Below, one piece after another: positions 4,193 to 5,420 of a stretch of 5,420 bases of DNA. The notes beneath the pieces were generated by a model. That model searched no databases, was not told the origin of the DNA, and worked only from the letters and a program-made list of their open reading frames with translations. Position 1 is the first letter of the stretch. Every line of letters begins with the position of its first letter. The translations under genes and the position numbers were made by a program. This DNA comes from DATGMP01 sp035293565 (GTDB taxonomy: Bacteria; Pseudomonadota; Alphaproteobacteria; BOG-932; Roseiterribacteraceae), in the NCBI GenBank assembly GCA_035293565.1, contig DATGMP010000016.1, forward strand, positions 1 through 5,420, written 5' to 3'.

Positions 4193-5420
4193 TCATTCGG
4201 CGGCGATCACGGCCGGCTGTTCGGTCTCGCCTTCGTCGGCGCTGTCCTCGTTGTCGGTGAGAAAGGCGGGCAGCGTTTCCTCGTCGCCGGCCGCGTCGGC
4301 ATCGGTTGCCTCGGCACTCGCGGCATCAGACGTGCGGAGCGGCTCGGGCAGCCAGCCTGTGCCGTCGAGCAACCGCTCAGCCTCCTTCGCCATGTCCGCC
4401 TTCTTCAGGTGGTCGATGAGCTGGGCCGACTGCTCGCCCTTCGCCTCGCGCACCGCTTCGAGGATGCGAGGCTTGGTGACGCGGCCGAGATAGCTATCGA
4501 CGGTCGGCCGCCAGCCGGCTTCCACCATGTCGAGCCCGACCGCGCGCGCAATCCGGTCAGCCTGGACGAGACGGCGCTGGACGCCATGAACCGAGACGCC
4601 AGGACCGCCATAGCGATCGCCCTTCTCGTAGAGCGCGTTGACGCCGAACGAGACGCAATGCGCAAGGAGCGTGCTGCGGCTGGTCTCGTCGAGAGCGGCG
4701 AGCCAGTCCCAGAGCGCTGCCTCGTCCTTCGGCAGATCGGCCTTCCAGGCCTCGTGCCGTTCCGCGACCGCCTTGGCGGACGGACTGTCCTTCAGATCTG
4801 CCGGCTGGACGGAGAAAAACACATGCCGCACAGACGCCTGGAGACAAGCGCCCGGCGCCGTGTAGTGGAAGGTGTCGAGGCAGAACTTGTGCAGCAAGGC
4901 CGTCATTGCGACATGCGGATTATTCGCCACGGCGTCCCGTAGCGCGAGCGTGCGATAGGCGGTCAACTCGCTCACCAGGCGGTCGGGGAGCGGCTTGACG
5001 GTGTCGTCCTCGTCGTCCTCGGCTTCCGGCTGGCCGCCGATCGTGATGACGGCGCGCTGGACCGCGGACGAGGATGGATCACTGCCGTGCTGATCGACAT
5101 CGGCCTCCGCTTCGCCGTCGCCATCTACGGCAGCCGGCGCCTCGTCCTCGGGCCGGACATAGCCGCGATCGATCGATAGGCCGCCATCCGCATCGATGCT
5201 GACGAAGACGCCGGCGCGGGCGATCTCGGCCGGATCGTACCTGACCGGCCGATCCTCGAAAGCGGCGAGCGCTGTCTCGATTTCGCCGAGGCGTGCGTCC
5301 ACCTCGTCGGGCAGCTCGTCGGCGTTCTCGTATTCGGCTTCGAGCTTGGCGTACTCGGCGTTCAAGGCATCGATCGTCGCCTGTTCTTCGGCGGTGAGGT
5401 CAGTCAGCGTGCCGCCAAGC
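4193..5420 (-). CDS. ParB/RepB/Spo0J-type protein, C-terminal 408 aa (start outside window)
   Basis: The frame is open from the window edge (first codon 5417-5419) to the stop at 4193-4195. A TTG at 5365 is internal, since coding continues upstream of it. Numbering visible residues from the edge, 19-50 form an acidic helical stretch of coiled-coil type. Next come a strand segment ending in RGYVRPEDE (about 85-93), a very acidic linker (95-142), and a helical domain with LVSELTAYRTLALRDAVANN (148-167) and MTALLHKFCLDTFHY (172-186). The C-terminal part holds RPTVDSYLGRVTKPRILEAV (304-323) and GWLPEPLR (355-362), then an acidic tail. These match the C-terminal half of the long ParB-like proteins encoded by alphaproteobacterial plasmids and ICEs. 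Their N-terminal ParB/sulfiredoxin-fold domain binds DNA and would lie outside this window. Whether it acts in partition or as a regulator cannot be told here. Confidence 0.83.
   Translation of the reverse strand, partial: LGGTLTDLTAEEQATIDALNAEYAKLEAEYENADELPDEVDARLGEIETALAAFEDRPVRYDPAEIARAGVFVSIDADGGLSIDRGYVRPEDEAPAAVDGDGEAEADVDQHGSDPSSSAVQRAVITIGGQPEAEDDEDDTVKPLPDRLVSELTAYRTLALRDAVANNPHVAMTALLHKFCLDTFHYTAPGACLQASVRHVFFSVQPADLKDSPSAKAVAERHEAWKADLPKDEAALWDWLAALDETSRSTLLAHCVSFGVNALYEKGDRYGGPGVSVHGVQRRLVQADRIARAVGLDMVEAGWRPTVDSYLGRVTKPRILEAVREAKGEQSAQLIDHLKKADMAKEAERLLDGTGWLPEPLRTSDAASAEATDADAAGDEETLPAFLTDNEDSADEGETEQPAVIAAE

Noticed and set aside
5363..5365. TTG as a start codon for the ParB-like protein
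   Set aside because: The frame remains open to the window edge and reads LTDLTAEEQATIDA directly before it, so the codon is internal.

Overview
The window is a high-GC stretch in which every supportable gene lies on the minus strand, so the order of transcription runs from position 5420 down to position 1. Gene content and codon style suggest an alphaproteobacterium (Hyphomicrobiales/Rhizobiales or Sphingomonadales; the sequence does not decide between them). The set of genes is typical of a large plasmid or integrative conjugative element: a ParB-like protein, a row of small proteins of unknown function, and a large methyltransferase-helicase fusion. No housekeeping genes, rRNA, tRNA, transposase or CRISPR array were seen.

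Layout in transcription order: (1) 5420-4193, the C-terminal 408 residues of a ParB/RepB/Spo0J-type protein whose start lies outside the window; (2) a 103-nt spacer with two hairpins; (3) a tightly packed block of three small genes, a DUF6878-type protein (4089-3610), a DUF6915-like protein (3599-3225) and a basic 64-residue protein (3222-3028); (4) a spacer with a hairpin; (5) a gene broken by a frameshift (2953-2538), overlapping by ATGA a 90-residue acidic protein (2541-2269); (6) a spacer with a hairpin; (7) a 141-residue unknown protein (2198-1773); (8) a 132-nt spacer; (9) the first 546 residues of a large protein joining an N-terminal adenine-type DNA methyltransferase domain to the start of a strawberry-notch-like P-loop NTPase/helicase domain (1640 to beyond position 1).

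The most notable structural signal is a leader module found three times, before the genes starting at 4089, 2953 and 2198. Each copy has a G-poor, C-rich stretch on the coding strand, a hairpin with the same arms (GCCCGGC/GCCGGGC, 6-nt loop), and then exactly 22 nt to the ATG with a shared TTTC[A/T]GGAG core holding the Shine-Dalgarno sequence. Each module heads a translationally coupled block or single gene, so it looks like a reused intercistronic regulatory or RNA-processing element. Two other oddities are a likely one-base frameshift near 2875 that splits one gene into two frames, and a perfect 39-bp in-frame tandem duplication in the linker of the methyltransferase-helicase protein.

The joint role of the genes is not shown by the sequence. 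By analogy with methyltransferase-helicase antirestriction proteins such as phage P1 DarB, the large protein could protect incoming element DNA. The small genes would then be accessory functions of the same element, but this is inference.
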